This document shows positions 53,577-63,362 of a DNA stretch of 64,000 nt, one piece after another. The stretch is from Glaciecola nitratireducens FR1064 (lineage in GTDB: Bacteria > Pseudomonadota > Gammaproteobacteria > Enterobacterales > Alteromonadaceae): positions 4,070,230 through 4,134,229 of the forward strand of contig NC_016041.1 in the NCBI RefSeq assembly GCF_000226565.1. Reading direction: 5' to 3'. How positions within the stretch are numbered: position 1 is the stretch's first letter; the number at the start of each line of letters is the position of its first letter. A model generated the notes under the pieces. The model had not been told where the DNA came from and ran no database searches. It worked only from the letters and a program-made list of their open reading frames with translations. The position numbers and the translations under genes are program-made.

Positions 53577-55477
53577 TAGGCTGATTGTTTCTCTGCTTTG
53601 AACAACATATTGTGTTTCTTCAAATATACCAATAACAAAGAAATTGCAGCCGGTGTAATGCCTGAAATACGCGACGCCTTACCAATAGTTTCTGGACGAG
53701 CATCTTTTAATTTTGATACAACTTCATTCGAAAGGCCTGAAATTTGAGAGAAGTCAAAATCCATCGGTAATAAAGCGTTTTCATGTCGTAACGATTTTGC
53801 TATTTCATCTTTCTGGCGTTCAATGTAACCCGCATATTTTATTTGAATCTCAACTTGTTCAGCCGCTTTAGGATCACTGATGCTCGGCCCAAAACTCTTA
53901 ATGCTAGTTAGTTTCGCGTAAGTCATTTCTGGTCGTCTAATTAATTCTTCTAACGAGTGCTCGCGGCTAATAGGCGTTTTCAACATGCTGTTGAGTTCAT
54001 CCAATGCTTCATGTTTGGTATGCACCCACTGCGATTTTAAACGTTGCTTTTCGAGTTCTACACTATTCATTTTTTCTTGGAAATAGGCCCACTGTTCGTC
54101 ATTGACCAAACCAATTGCTCGACCCTTTTCAGTTAAACGAACGTCAGCGTTATCTTCGCGCAACAACAAACGATATTCCGCGCGACTAGTAAACATTCGA
54201 TATGGTTCTTTTGTACCCATGGTGGCTAGATCATCAATCAGCACGCCCATATACGCTTCATCTCTGCGTAATTCAAAACCATCTTTTTCTTGGCACTGTA
54301 AAGCCGCATTAGCACCGGCAATTAAACCTTGTGCACCGGCTTCTTCGTATCCAGTGGTTCCATTAATTTGACCGGCAAAAAATAAACCCGATATAAACTT
54401 TGTCTCCAGCGTTTGTTTTAGATCGCGTGGGTCAAAGAAATCATATTCAATTGCATAGCCTGGGCGAATAATGTGTGCATTTTCAAACCCGTTGATTGAG
54501 CGCACTAGCGCCATTTGAATATCAAACGGCAAACTAGTCGATATACCATTTGGATAAACTTCTACGCTAGTTAAGCCCTCAGGCTCAACAAAAATTTGAT
54601 GCGAATTCTTATCTGCAAAACGCATTATCTTGTCTTCAATTGACGGACAATATCTTGGTCCAATTCCCTCAATGACACCGGTGTACATTGGTGAGCGATC
54701 TAGGCCAGAACGAATAATGTCATGCGTTTTTTCATTTGTATGCGTAATGTGACAAGGAATTTGACGAGGATGGTCCTCTACTTTTCCCATAAACGAAAAT
54801 ACAGGTAGTGGAGTATCGCCAGGTTGTTCCTGCATTTTTGAATAATCTAATGACCGCGTATCTAATCGCGCTGGCGTACCTGTTTTGAGTCTATCAACTC
54901 TAAATGGAAGCGCGCGTAGTCTTTGTGCTAAGGCGATTGAGGGAGGATCACCGGCTCTTCCACCCTTGTAATTTTCCATACCAATGTGAATGGTGCCGCC
55001 AAGGAAGGTACCTACAGTGAGTACAACGGTTTTTGCTCTAAACTTCAAACCCATTTGAGTAACTACGCCAACAACACGATCATTTTCAACGATGATATCG
55101 TCACAAGACTGTTGGAATAAGGTTAAGTTAGGTTGGTTTTCAAGTACTTGTCGAACAGCGATACGATATAAACTTCTATCAGCTTGAGCGCGAGTCGCTC
55201 TTACCGCAGGTCCTTTGCTTGAGTTTAATGTTCTAAATTGAATGCCAGCTTTATCGGCTGCTTTGGCCATAACACCGCCGAGAGCATCAATTTCTTTTAC
55301 CAAATGACCTTTACCAATGCCACCTATCGCAGGGTTACATGACATTTGTCCAAGTGTTTCAATACTGTGCGTCAGCAATAGTGTATTTGCGCCCATGCGT
55401 GCGGCTGCAGTTGCAGCTTCTGTACCTGCATGCCCACCACCGACAACAATGACATCAAAATCTTGTTGATAAAACAT
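53576..55477 (-). CDS. mnmG: tRNA uridine 5-carboxymethylaminomethyl modification enzyme
   Basis: The ATG at 55477 ([20 protein letters not shown]) with GAGG upstream gives 633 residues, close to the usual length; a TTG five codons earlier is less likely. It has the FAD motif [26 protein letters not shown] and the C-terminal helical domain. With MnmE it modifies U34 of several tRNAs. Its promoter side faces oriC, as in other gammaproteobacteria. Confidence 0.97.
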   Translation of the reverse strand: MFYQQDFDVIVVGGGHAGTEAATAAARMGANTLLLTHSIETLGQMSCNPAIGGIGKGHLVKEIDALGGVMAKAADKAGIQFRTLNSSKGPAVRATRAQADRSLYRIAVRQVLENQPNLTLFQQSCDDIIVENDRVVGVVTQMGLKFRAKTVVLTVGTFLGGTIHIGMENYKGGRAGDPPSIALAQRLRALPFRVDRLKTGTPARLDTRSLDYSKMQEQPGDTPLPVFSFMGKVEDHPRQIPCHITHTNEKTHDIIRSGLDRSPMYTGVIEGIGPRYCPSIEDKIMRFADKNSHQIFVEPEGLTSVEVYPNGISTSLPFDIQMALVRSINGFENAHIIRPGYAIEYDFFDPRDLKQTLETKFISGLFFAGQINGTTGYEEAGAQGLIAGANAALQCQEKDGFELRRDEAYMGVLIDDLATMGTKEPYRMFTSRAEYRLLLREDNADVRLTEKGRAIGLVNDEQWAYFQEKMNSVELEKQRLKSQWVHTKHEALDELNSMLKTPISREHSLEELIRRPEMTYAKLTSIKSFGPSISDPKAAEQVEIQIKYAGYIERQKDEIAKSLRHENALLPMDFDFSQISGLSNEVVSKLKDARPETIGKASRISGITPAAISLLLVYLKKHNMLFKAEKQSA

Positions 55478-55819
55478 TTGCACTTGCCTCAATTTAAACC
55501 AGGGTCAACTTTTCACCTTGCTGATAACTATTACCCTAAAATCGATAATTTCTTTAGGGTTTGAATCGCAAAGTCTAAACGTAACTCGTAGATACTAACA
55601 AATATTTGCTTAAAACATCCCTTAAAAAACGGGGCGCATATGTTATACGAGTTTAGGTCTTTTTGGAATGCTTATTATTTGAACATTAACTTTGCTTGGT
55701 TAAACTTTTAGAAGATATTGTTGTTCAGCAAAACACGTTCATATTTGATAAGCATGAATACATTTTCGCTTTGTTGGTAAATTTGATCGTAGTTTGTGTT
55801 TTTAGGTTAATTTGGGCCT

Positions 55820-56260
55820 TAAAAAAAAGTGGATAAATTTAGGTGTTTCGATTTCCTTATAAATATAGAGATCTTAGATATATAGGTTATTATTATTATT
55901 ATTAAGCAAGCCGTTTTCTGTTGATAAGCCTTTTTTTAATATAAATAACAATAATTTATATCACTTCAAACCCTGTTAACAAGAAGGTGTAACATCGGTA
56001 TATACTCGGTATAAGTAGGCCTTTTATCCACAGGCAAAATAATCGTAAAAACTGTCCAGTGAGTGATCATAACTTTCGTACAGTTTAGGATCGATCTTAT
56101 CCACAGCACTGAAGATCAGGTGTGGATATTGTGTATAACTTGTACATTAAATAGAAATATTTGTTAAGTTATTCACTGTAAGTATCTTACTTTGTTGCTT
56201 TTAATATATCAGCTACACACTATGATCAACTTTCATGCTACTTATGCACATTTTGAAAGG
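55820..56260. other. oriC: replication origin oriC
   Basis: A gene-free, AT-rich 1.2 kb region between mnmG and the DnaC-like gene. DnaA boxes: TTATCCACA at 56024-56032 and 56097-56105, TGTGGATAT at 56121-56129, TGTGTATAA at 56130-56138, TTATGCACA at 56242-56250, with weaker ones at 55829 and 56169. An AT-rich stretch with GATCTTAGATATATAGG and repeated TTA lies left of them (about 55868-55905) and suits unwinding. Several GATC sites are clustered at 56065-56115, as needed for SeqA control. Confidence 0.88.
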
Positions 56261-56698
56261 TGTCTGAATTACACACAGAATGGGATGTGCTAAATAAAGT
56301 AGAGAATAAAAAGAAACTCGCAGATAAAACAGCCTAAATAAGCCATTTATCTTTGATTTTATAGCCAGTTCCAGGGTCTGTATAAGCTCCCACTGCAGAA
56401 GAAACAGCCATAATTAACATCTAAATCCATTCAATTTGGCCTACTTTGCTATAGACACTAAAGACAATTATGGTGAGAAAGGAGAATATTATATTGTTAA
56501 CTAGGTCATTTTTTTAAATTGTGCGTTTCTAGTAGGCTGACTGTTGCAAGCTTCATGATGCCAAAGCATCGTTGAAATAATTTCCGGATACACAAATGAT
56601 AAACATAATGAGACTACATACTAGTGTACTAGATACCAGTTTATTGAATTTGCGCTTGCCATTGTTGGGCTAACGCAACGAAGGTTGTCTAGTTGCGT
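56261..56698. other. 437 bp without a gene beside oriC
   Basis: AT-rich sequence between the last DnaA box and the stop of the DnaC-like gene. No start signals or clear terminator are visible. It probably belongs to the origin region. Confidence 0.4.
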
Positions 56699-57514
56699 CT
56701 AGCGAACCTGATTAGGTTGGTATTGGTTGCCGCTGCTGGGTTCAGCATAGTCAGGAACAACCTGCTTGCGTCTGCTAGGGCCTTGGAATCTGACTTTGTA
56801 AGTATCGTATTCTTTTATCGACTCGAAACAATATCTACCTAGCGCGGTTTCTAAGTCTTTCAGATTGTGGTTAGTAATAAGAATACAGTTTTTATTTTCA
56901 ATTAGACGTTGTCTTAACAGACTACCTAACCAGCTTTGAGTCGTTTTTTTCAGCATGGTTTCATTCACGCAAACTTCATCTAATATTAGTAAATCAACAT
57001 CTTGCAGCTGTTTGTTTATTTCTCTGAATTTTTCAGGTGCGCTATCATTTGATTGAAAATCATATGAGGAAAAACGCATTTCAAGCAGGGTCTGTAATTG
57101 ACGATACATGACGGTTGTTTCGTACTGGTCAATTAATTGATGCGCAATGGCACCGGCTATATGTGACTTACCGCGACCATAGTCACCGTAAAAAATCATC
57201 ATATGAGCACGACTGTTGCGCCAGCTAGGATCGGCATGGGCAGCAATAAACGATTTTGCGATATTAATTGCTTCAACAACGTCTTGTGCATCTTCAACGA
57301 GGTTGTGAAAGGTCCATTTTGGATTAAGCTCAGATTTACCGTGTATTTGTTGAACTCGCTGAAGTCGCGTTTCTTGCTGCAGTTTTTGAACATCCTGATT
57401 AGCTAAACGATCGAATTCCTCGCGGCGCTCTTTATAGTTAAATTGCGCTTCAGGCTCAGGATCTTTTCCCAATGACTTTGCCAATTCATTAATTCTATCG
57501 TTTAAACTTTTCAT
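56699..57514 (-). CDS. DnaC-like helicase-loader ATPase
   Basis: The 271-residue AAA+ protein has Walker A YGDYGRGKSHIAGA, Walker B VDLLILDEVCV, and CILITNHNLKDLETALGRYC like sensor 1 of DnaC/IstB. The N-terminal helical part would contact DnaB. Its ATG overlaps the stop of the DnaT-like gene. In E. coli the dnaT-dnaC pair is far from oriC; here it lies beside it. It could be named dnaC, but similarity to the E. coli protein was not tested. Confidence 0.87.
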   Translation of the reverse strand: MKSLNDRINELAKSLGKDPEPEAQFNYKERREEFDRLANQDVQKLQQETRLQRVQQIHGKSELNPKWTFHNLVEDAQDVVEAINIAKSFIAAHADPSWRNSRAHMMIFYGDYGRGKSHIAGAIAHQLIDQYETTVMYRQLQTLLEMRFSSYDFQSNDSAPEKFREINKQLQDVDLLILDEVCVNETMLKKTTQSWLGSLLRQRLIENKNCILITNHNLKDLETALGRYCFESIKEYDTYKVRFQGPSRRKQVVPDYAEPSSGNQYQPNQVR

Positions 57515-58161
57515 GATTTTCCGCTGTATTTTTCAACTAGTTGTTTAACATTATCATCTATTTCAAGACCTGCTTGGGGTGTTATCCATTGATGGCCAAT
57601 CTTAGTTTGTTCTTTATTCACAGGCTGTCTCTGACGGCGCTGTTTTATGTTTAACACAAATTTTTGTGTCCATTGATAATCAGTAAACTGTTTCTCAGGA
57701 TAACCTAACCAGTAAGCTATGTACTCTCCGAGCTCGTCAGCAGAATACCCTTTGTCGATAACACCAACAAGCTGACAAAGCTGCTCAAATAAATCGGCGT
57801 CTGGACGCCAGCTAACATTCATCTTAACAAAACTTTGGTGTTTGTCGGTGGCAATACTTGAAATTTCCTTACTGACACTCAAAGGTAAATGGATAACCTG
57901 TTTGTTTAAGCTGCGTTTATACGATTGATCATCTTCAATTCTAATTAGCCCAACATTATCTAACTCTTTAAGAAGTGAATTGACTTGTCGTCCTAGAGTC
58001 ACGATCTCTTCTTTGCTGTTGAGAAACTGCATAATATCTTGATAAGAAAGCGTTAGCTTGCCTTTTGAAGCGTAGCCTTTTGGCGCTAAGTAGATGCTAT
58101 AGAGGGCTCTCGCATGATTACTCATGGATAATTGAAGTGCATCTATTTCTAGGCTATTCAT
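57511..58161 (-). CDS. DnaT-like primosomal protein
   Basis: The 216-residue protein ends in a DnaT-type ssDNA-binding domain (about residues 115-175: VSWRPDADLFEQLCQLVGVI, DELGEYIAYWLGYPEKQFTD, YQWTQKFVLNIKQRR). The N-terminal half resembles a winged helix (KLTLSYQDIMQFLNSKEEIV). DnaT acts in primosome restart and loading of DnaB with DnaC. It overlaps the DnaC-like gene by 4 bp (ATGA). Confidence 0.87.
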   Translation of the reverse strand: MNSLEIDALQLSMSNHARALYSIYLAPKGYASKGKLTLSYQDIMQFLNSKEEIVTLGRQVNSLLKELDNVGLIRIEDDQSYKRSLNKQVIHLPLSVSKEISSIATDKHQSFVKMNVSWRPDADLFEQLCQLVGVIDKGYSADELGEYIAYWLGYPEKQFTDYQWTQKFVLNIKQRRQRQPVNKEQTKIGHQWITPQAGLEIDDNVKQLVEKYSGKS

Positions 58162-58178
58162 GGTTTAGGCTATTTTCC

Positions 58179-58610
58179 CTATAGTTTTTCTAGTTGTGCA
58201 GTAAACCAGTCTACAGCAATATCTTCAGGAATAGGGTGGTTCAATACATCTATGTGTAAAGGCTCTGTTAATAGGGTCGCGCCTTGGTTCACGATAAGAG
58301 TTTCCATTTTCATAGCAGCACCACAATAAGTATCATAGCTGCTGTCACCCAGGCCAACTATAATAGCGTTTACACCCTGTAGATCTTGGTTTTCAAGTGA
58401 TTTTGCATACGACTCTATGTTGTCGGGTAAATCACCAGCACCATGGGTTGATGTGCATATCAACAAAACGTTGTCTTTATTTAATGTCGATATTGAAGGG
58501 TCGAAATGACAATTGCCGTCATGACCAGCTTCTTTAATAGCCGCCAATAATGCTTCAGCGACATATTCTGAAGCACCTAGTACGGAACCAACCATAATAT
58601 CAAAATGCAT
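58179..58610 (-). CDS. mioC: flavodoxin-like protein MioC
   Basis: The 143-residue protein has the flavodoxin FMN loop (MVGSVLGASEYVAEALLAAI) and STHGAGDLPDN, FMN-binding residues as in MioC. MioC lies near oriC in E. coli too, where its transcription crosses the origin. Here it is followed by the DnaT-like gene after 17 bp. Confidence 0.93.
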   Translation of the reverse strand: MHFDIMVGSVLGASEYVAEALLAAIKEAGHDGNCHFDPSISTLNKDNVLLICTSTHGAGDLPDNIESYAKSLENQDLQGVNAIIVGLGDSSYDTYCGAAMKMETLIVNQGATLLTEPLHIDVLNHPIPEDIAVDWFTAQLEKL

Positions 58611-58754
58611 AAAGTTACCTTAAATTAGTAATAATTTCGTAGAGTTAGTTTGCAAGCTGTTATTACCGTTTTACGTCTGATCGCGCTAATTGTTCAGTTT
58701 ATCAATGTTCAAACCTTAATAAATAAACGTTCCGTTGAACAAATAAAAATCGAA

Positions 58755-60122
58755 TTACTTACCAATACAAAACGATGAAAATATCTTACCCAATAAATCG
58801 TCAGAGCTAAATTCACCGGTTATTTCATTTAGGTATTGTTGTGCAATTCGTAATTCTTCTGCAAGTAGCTCACCGGCCATATTGTCTTCAAGTTGCGCTT
58901 TGCCTTGATTGATATGTTCGTCTGCTTGTTGCAGCGCGATGATATGTCGTTGGCGCGCTATAACTTGGTCTTCGCCTGCTTGCTCAAAGCCCATGCATTG
59001 TTTTAAATGATCTCGAAGTTCATTAATACCAAGCTGTTGTTTTGCTGATATACGCAATACAGGATAGGTAGAAGTGCTCGACAATCCTATCGTTTCACCA
59101 CTCTCATCACACTTGTTGCGAATAACAGTAATATTTGCATTTGCTGGCAAGCGAGCATAAAAGTCTGGCCAAATATCGCCAGGCTGGTCGGCTTTTTCTT
59201 CGTTACTGTCAACCATAAACAAAATACGGTCGGCTTTTTCAATTTCGCTCCAAGCTCTTTCTATACCAATTTTTTCAACTTCATCGGTGCTTTCGCGCAG
59301 GCCAGCAGTATCGATAATATGCAAAGGCATACCATCTATGTGAATATGTTCTTTTAGTACATCTCGTGTAGTACCAGCTATTTCGGTAACAATTGCAGAC
59401 TCTTTACCTGAAAGCGCGTTAAGTAGACTAGATTTACCCGCATTTGGCCTACCGACAATTACTACCGACATGCCATCGCGCAATAAACTACCTTGCTTGG
59501 CTTGGTGCTTTATTTTGTCGAGTTGTTCGCAAATTTTTAGTAGGTCACCCTGCACTTTACCATCACTCAAAAAGTCGATTTCTTCTTCCGGAAAATCAAT
59601 GGCAGCCTCAACGTACATGCGCAAGTGAATAACTTGTTCAACCAGCATATTGATTTGCTGTGAAAATTCACCCTGCAGTGAACGAAGAGCACTTTTGGCA
59701 GCTTGTTTAGAAGTAGCGTTGATTAAATCGGCAATGGCTTCTGCTTGTGTTAAATCTAGCTTGTCATTTAAGAAAGCTTGCTCACTGAACTCACCCGGTC
59801 GGGCTAATCGAACGTCTGATTTAGCAACACAAGCGTCGAGCAAGAGTTCCATAACAACTTGGCCGCCGTGGCCCTGCAGTTCTAATACGTCCTCTCCCGT
59901 AAATGAATGAGGCGCTTGAAAGTACAGTGCAATGCCTTGGTCAATTACGTTGCTGTGTTGGTCTTTAAAGGGCAAATAGCGAGCTTGGCGCACGGCAGGG
60001 CATTCACCCAATAAACGCAATGCCACTTCCTTTGCTTTAGGACCAGACACACGCACAATACCAACACCGCCTCTACCGGGTGCGGTGGCTTGTGCAACGA
60101 TGGTTTCTTTATTCAACGACAT
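58755..60122 (-). CDS. mnmE: tRNA modification GTPase MnmE
   Basis: The 455-residue protein opens [20 protein letters not shown] and has the G domain with [14 protein letters not shown] (G1), DTAGLRE (G3), RNKCD (G4), and ends FCIGK, the C-terminal Cys motif. It works with MnmG. It follows yajQ after 30 bp. Confidence 0.97.
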   Translation of the reverse strand: MSLNKETIVAQATAPGRGGVGIVRVSGPKAKEVALRLLGECPAVRQARYLPFKDQHSNVIDQGIALYFQAPHSFTGEDVLELQGHGGQVVMELLLDACVAKSDVRLARPGEFSEQAFLNDKLDLTQAEAIADLINATSKQAAKSALRSLQGEFSQQINMLVEQVIHLRMYVEAAIDFPEEEIDFLSDGKVQGDLLKICEQLDKIKHQAKQGSLLRDGMSVVIVGRPNAGKSSLLNALSGKESAIVTEIAGTTRDVLKEHIHIDGMPLHIIDTAGLRESTDEVEKIGIERAWSEIEKADRILFMVDSNEEKADQPGDIWPDFYARLPANANITVIRNKCDESGETIGLSSTSTYPVLRISAKQQLGINELRDHLKQCMGFEQAGEDQVIARQRHIIALQQADEHINQGKAQLEDNMAGELLAEELRIAQQYLNEITGEFSSDDLLGKIFSSFCIGK

Positions 60123-60152
60123 TTTTAATTAATAACCTATTTAAGCAAGAGA

Positions 60153-60635
60153 TTAGTCACGAAAGTTATTAAACTGCAGCGGCTGGCCTAAGTCTTCTTG
60201 TTTCAACATTGCCATCACGTCCTGCAAATCGTCACGCTTTTTACCGGTAACGCGAAGCTGTTCACCTTGAATAGAAGCTTGAACTTTCAGCTTCTTATCT
60301 TTTATTAGTTTCACTATTTTTTTAGCTAAGGGCTGATCAATACCTTGCTTGAAGCCAACGGTTTGGCGATGTGTTTTTCCTGTGTGGCTACTATCATTAC
60401 GATCCATTGCCGATGTATTTACACCGCGCTTAACCAAAGCGTTACGTAATATATCCATCATCTGTTTAAGTTGGAAGTCATCCTGTGCGCTCATGATCAC
60501 CGATGCGTCTTTGAATTCAAATGAGGCTTCAACGTTTCTGAAATCGAATCGCGTTGATAATTCACGGTTAGCATTCTCAGTTGCATTTTTTACTTCTTCT
60601 TCGTTTAATTCTGAAACAATATCAAATGTAGGCAT
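60153..60635 (-). CDS. yajQ: YajQ-family nucleotide-binding protein
   Basis: The 160-residue protein matches the family along its length: [57 protein letters not shown] and [20 protein letters not shown]. Family members bind nucleotides, including cyclic di-GMP in some bacteria, and tRNA. Its position between yidC and mnmE is unusual relative to E. coli. Confidence 0.93.
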   Translation of the reverse strand: MPTFDIVSELNEEEVKNATENANRELSTRFDFRNVEASFEFKDASVIMSAQDDFQLKQMMDILRNALVKRGVNTSAMDRNDSSHTGKTHRQTVGFKQGIDQPLAKKIVKLIKDKKLKVQASIQGEQLRVTGKKRDDLQDVMAMLKQEDLGQPLQFNNFRD

Positions 60636-60724
60636 GGGCGTTCTTCCTAAAGTTATTTTACGTTAGAGATTTGATTGTATCTCGTAAGTTCTACACAGTT
60701 TAGTAAATCTTAAATTGTGTAGAC

Positions 60725-60751
60725 AAAAAAGCCCGCAGTTAGCAGGCTTTT
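60725..60751 (-). terminator. terminator of the rpmH-yidC operon
   Basis: On the minus strand AAAAGCCTGC-TAACT-GCGGGCTTTTTT, a 10 bp stem with one G-T pair and a T run, about 50 bp after the yidC stop. Confidence 0.88.
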
Positions 60752-60797
60752 CAAAAGGGTGCTATTGAAACTGAATAACAGCCTTAATAGTGTATAT

Positions 60798-62501
60798 CTA
60801 TGCTTTGCTACTTATGCCTCTTCTTTCCATTGACGCATAAATTATTTTTGCTTGAACAAGTGTAATAACGTTACTTATTAACCAGTACAAAACTAATCCA
60901 GCAGGGAAGAAGAAGAAGAAAATACTCATAGCAACCGGCATATACGTCATTATCTTTTGCTGTAACGGGTCAGTGATTGTCATCGGCTGTAAACGCTGCA
61001 GCAGGAACATACTTGCACCTGTAAGAATTGGCAACACATAGTACGGGTCGGCAACTGACAAGTCAGTGATCCAGAAAATGAAGCTTGCATGACGTAATTC
61101 AACGCTTTCCAGTAGAACCCAGTATAACGCTAAGAAAATTGGCATTTGTAAAAGAAGCGGGAAGCAACCACCCATAGGGTTTACCTTCTCTTTCTTGTAC
61201 ATTTCCATCATTGCTTGAGACATTTTCTGGCGGTCATCACCGAAACGTTCTTTTAATTGGGCCATTTTTGGCTGAAGATTACGCATTTTCGCCATTGACT
61301 CATATTGCTTTTTAGTTAGCCAATACATTGCACCCTTCACGACAATCGTCACACAAATAATCGCTAAACCCCAGTTAATAACAATGCCTTGAATCCAGGT
61401 TAATAGAGAAAATAACGGTTGTGAAATCATCCATAAGAAACCGTAATCAACGGTAAGGTCAAGGCCTGGTGCAATTGCAGCTAATACGCTTTGCGTTTTA
61501 GGTCCCATGTATAATTGGCTAGATATAGTGTCTTCACCGTTTGCTGCTATTGTTACAGGTTTGCCTGTATAGCCAATAATGGCGAAGGTGTTATCAACAA
61601 TACGACTCGTAATAGTATTGGTTTGTTCCTGTGGTGGTACCCAAGCAGTCACAAAATAATGCTCAATCATGCCAGCCCAACCACCAATGGTGACGGCATT
61701 TAGTTTTTCGTCTTCAAAGTCACCGAAACCAAATTTTTCGTATTTGTCATCTTGAGTAGAGTAAGCTCCACCGCGATAAATAGGCATAAACATACTGCCG
61801 CCTGGCTGGTCTAAAGTAGTTTGCTTTAACTGTGCAAACTGCGCCATAGTAACGGCAGCGTTAGTGTTATTTTTTACGTCATAGGTAACGTCAACAACGT
61901 GTTGATCGCGTCTAAATACGAAGGTTTTTGTAACGCTTAAACCTTCAGCGGATGACCACGTTAAAGGAACGTTTAAGGTATCGCCGTCCAATGTAAAGTC
62001 AGCCTTTGAGGTGCTATATAGAGGACGCCCTTTTGGATTTGAGTCTGGACCGGATTTACCGACCAAGCCGCTTTGGGCAATATGCAGTCTGCCAATATCA
62101 GGTTTTAGTAACTGATACGAGTCGTCTGCACCTTGAGTTACTGGGTATTTTACCAAATCAGCTCTAACGACGTCGCCGCCTACAAGGTCAATGGTAAGGT
62201 CCAGAGTGTCAGTGGTGACATTAATGAAACGATCGCTGTTAGTTTCCAATGTGCTAATTTGTGGCACAGCGGTTTGGCTTACCGGAACATCCGAAGCGGT
62301 ATTATTTCCAATAGCGGGAACTGAAGAATTGCTCGGGATTTCGCCATCGGCAGAGGATACACTTGGTATACCTTGACTTGCCGTAGTTTGTTGAACAGGT
62401 GGTGTAGCTGGTTTAGGGCCATATGCGTCCTGATATTCAACCCATAATAGATAACTGACTAACAATAAGCCGATAACTAAGAGACTTCTTTGGGATTCCA
62501 T
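60798..62501 (-). CDS. yidC: membrane protein insertase YidC
   Basis: The 567-residue protein has an N-terminal helix (SLLVIGLLLVSYLLWVEY), a long periplasmic beta domain (about residues 70-340) and the conserved insertase core with MYKKEKVNPMGGCFPLLLQM (about 430-450) and PIFLALYWVLLES. It inserts membrane proteins, including the F0 c subunit. It starts 12 bp after yidD. Confidence 0.97.
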   Translation of the reverse strand: MESQRSLLVIGLLLVSYLLWVEYQDAYGPKPATPPVQQTTASQGIPSVSSADGEIPSNSSVPAIGNNTASDVPVSQTAVPQISTLETNSDRFINVTTDTLDLTIDLVGGDVVRADLVKYPVTQGADDSYQLLKPDIGRLHIAQSGLVGKSGPDSNPKGRPLYSTSKADFTLDGDTLNVPLTWSSAEGLSVTKTFVFRRDQHVVDVTYDVKNNTNAAVTMAQFAQLKQTTLDQPGGSMFMPIYRGGAYSTQDDKYEKFGFGDFEDEKLNAVTIGGWAGMIEHYFVTAWVPPQEQTNTITSRIVDNTFAIIGYTGKPVTIAANGEDTISSQLYMGPKTQSVLAAIAPGLDLTVDYGFLWMISQPLFSLLTWIQGIVINWGLAIICVTIVVKGAMYWLTKKQYESMAKMRNLQPKMAQLKERFGDDRQKMSQAMMEMYKKEKVNPMGGCFPLLLQMPIFLALYWVLLESVELRHASFIFWITDLSVADPYYVLPILTGASMFLLQRLQPMTITDPLQQKIMTYMPVAMSIFFFFFPAGLVLYWLISNVITLVQAKIIYASMERRGISSKA

Positions 62502-62513
62502 ATTTTTCTCGTT

Positions 62514-62840
62514 TTAAAGTTTATTTTTAGGTGTTGCTAATGACGATGCTTCGTTGTTCACATTATGTGAATGCGTTACGTTATCTTCACTTGTTCCGGG
62601 TACGTAATCAAACCCACCCGGATGCATTGGGTTACATTTCATTATTCTTTTTATAGAAAGCCAAGTTCCCTTAACTAATCCATGTCGTTCCAAAGCTTGA
62701 TGTGCGTAACAAGAGCAAGTTGGATGAAAACGACAGTTTTGGCCTAACATGGGAGATATGAAGACTTGATAACCTTTTATCAACAGTCGAAAGGGCAGGG
62801 TTAACAAAGAAAAAGGGGTTGAAGCCTTATTTTGTGTCAT
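62514..62840 (-). CDS. yidD: membrane protein insertion efficiency factor YidD
   Basis: The ATG at 62840 overlaps the rnpA stop (TAATG), giving 108 residues. [39 protein letters not shown] and [13 protein letters not shown] are the family pattern with conserved Cys. The C-terminal tail of about 30 residues after PGTSEDN is longer than usual and Ser/Asn-rich. Confidence 0.93.
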   Translation of the reverse strand: MTQNKASTPFSLLTLPFRLLIKGYQVFISPMLGQNCRFHPTCSCYAHQALERHGLVKGTWLSIKRIMKCNPMHPGGFDYVPGTSEDNVTHSHNVNNEASSLATPKNKL

Positions 62841-63172
62841 TAACTTGCGCTTTGATTGCATCGATTGGTTAGTTTTCGCCATAATTTCTCTAGTTGAACG
62901 ACCATCTCTTGGTTGTCCAGTTGACCTATACCTTGTTTCGCGATCACGATAATATCAACATTTGGTAGCTGATGTCTCCGTAATCGGAAGCTTTCTCGTA
63001 TAATTCTTTTTATTGTGTTGCGATCGGTCGCATTTTTGACTTTTTTCTTAGGCACAGTAATACCTAGACGAGCTGTTTCGAGTTCGTTGTGTCTTGCTAG
63101 TATGGTGATGTGATTAGAAACTGCGGGAATAGCTTTATCGAATACAAAGGAGAAGTTTTTGGGAGTCAACAA
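62840..63172 (-). CDS. rnpA: ribonuclease P protein component
   Basis: The listed start is TTG ([15 protein letters not shown]), but the upstream frame continues as KPVDNSFPRESR, which matches the conserved N-terminus FPRExRLLTP in other bacteria. In that extension the only possible start is ATT at 63209-63211. The RNR motif region ([20 protein letters not shown]) is present. It follows rpmH and overlaps yidD. Confidence 0.92.
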   Translation of the reverse strand: MLTPKNFSFVFDKAIPAVSNHITILARHNELETARLGITVPKKKVKNATDRNTIKRIIRESFRLRRHQLPNVDIIVIAKQGIGQLDNQEMVVQLEKLWRKLTNRCNQSAS

Positions 63173-63227
63173 ACGTGACTCCCTGGGAAATGAGTTATCT
63201 ACCGGTTTAATATGCTTTACTCACACA

Positions 63228-63362
63228 TTAAGCTGATAATTTAGCTCTTCCTTTTGCTCTGCGGTTTGCTAGTACTTTACGACCGTTTTTAGTGGCCATA
63301 CGAGCACGAAATCCGTGAGAGCGCTTACGCTTTAAATTGCTTGGTTGAAAAGTTCTTTTCAT
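63228..63362 (-). CDS. rpmH: 50S ribosomal protein L34
   Basis: 44 residues: [44 protein letters not shown], the standard L34 sequence. It is the first gene of the rpmH-rnpA-yidD-yidC operon, with a strong promoter upstream. Its length is below the usual ORF-finder limit. Confidence 0.98.
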   Translation of the reverse strand: MKRTFQPSNLKRKRSHGFRARMATKNGRKVLANRRAKGRAKLSA

